A stretch of 64,000 bases of DNA from Mucilaginibacter sp. (GTDB taxonomy: Bacteria; Bacteroidota; Bacteroidia; Sphingobacteriales; Sphingobacteriaceae): positions 1 through 64,000 of the forward strand of contig JAQBOA010000059.1 of NCBI GenBank assembly GCA_028288305.1, given 5' to 3'. Below are positions 63,926 to 64,000 of this stretch, piece after piece. The position numbers and the translations under genes are program-made. Every line of letters starts with the position of its first letter. Position 1 is the first letter of the stretch. Under the pieces are notes generated by a model. It was given only the letters and a program-made list of their open reading frames with translations. It searched no databases and had not been told where the DNA came from.

Positions 63926-64000
63926 ACCATGAAAGAGTTCTAAAGCTCCAATTTGGCACAAAGTAAAAACTTATTTTTAACTTTATTTGATAACCTCGGT

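Overview
The window looks like a chromosomal stretch from a Bacteroidota bacterium of the family Sphingobacteriaceae, most likely Mucilaginibacter or a close relative. This is inferred from an adjacent SusC/SusD pair, 7TM-DISM receptors, Bacteroidota-type promoter spacing (TTG-20 bp-TAnnTTTG), several TTG/GTG starts, an IntDOT-like tyrosine recombinase and BmgA/BmgB-like mobilization genes. No species-level marker gene is present.

Region 1 (1-30968) is an integrated mobilizable element. The window opens inside a tRNA-Pro(TGG) gene. A 15-base copy of that tRNA's 3' end recurs at 30954-30968, which bounds an element of about 30.9 kb. Its backbone is a tyrosine integrase next to the tRNA, a HigBA toxin-antitoxin pair, two small helix-turn-helix proteins, a hairpin-rich candidate oriT, a MobC/BmgB-like protein and a MOBP-type relaxase. 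No type IV secretion genes are visible, so it is best called an IME rather than an ICE. Two diverged copies of a structured DNA/RNA element, with compensatory changes in the stems, flank the cargo (about 8.89-9.03 kb and 30.55-30.70 kb).

The cargo (9.1-30.4 kb) is rich in small-molecule redox genes: short-chain dehydrogenases, an aldehyde dehydrogenase, a dihydrolipoamide dehydrogenase, an alpha/beta hydrolase, an NTF2-like protein, OsmC, a ketopantoate reductase-like protein and DUF302 proteins. It also carries two sigma-54 activators, a TPR histidine kinase and an HxlR regulator. A 17-bp palindrome (ACTTGCA-N3-TGCAAGT) lies before the SDR, before hxlR and, 16 kb away, before osmC, suggesting one regulon. 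Several cargo genes are broken: an epimerase-like reductase, an SDR, lpdA, a second DUF302 gene and an outer-membrane barrel gene.

Region 2 (31-64 kb) is probably the host chromosome. It holds a hybrid histidine kinase facing an NtrC-type regulator, a small secreted lysine-rich protein, and a 7TM-DISM receptor fused to the zinc-ribbon and helical parts of an IS1595-type transposase. Next comes a SusC-SusD-GH30 glycan-use operon, probably for beta-1,6-glucan, followed by assorted metabolic genes (aldo/keto reductase, glyoxalase-like, sugar isomerase-like, class V aminotransferase, serine hydrolase, AraC plus SDR). A two-gene CHAT-protease/TPR plus Trypco1 module resembles bacterial conflict systems. 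The end holds a cluster of VOC, DoxX, DinB, SRPBCC, DoxX and MATE genes and a YhcH-family gene.

The best candidates for something undescribed are the paired covarying element flanking the IME cargo, the 7TM-DISM/IS1595 fusion beside the PUL, the CHAT-TPR/Trypco1 pair and the HxlR regulon inside the IME.
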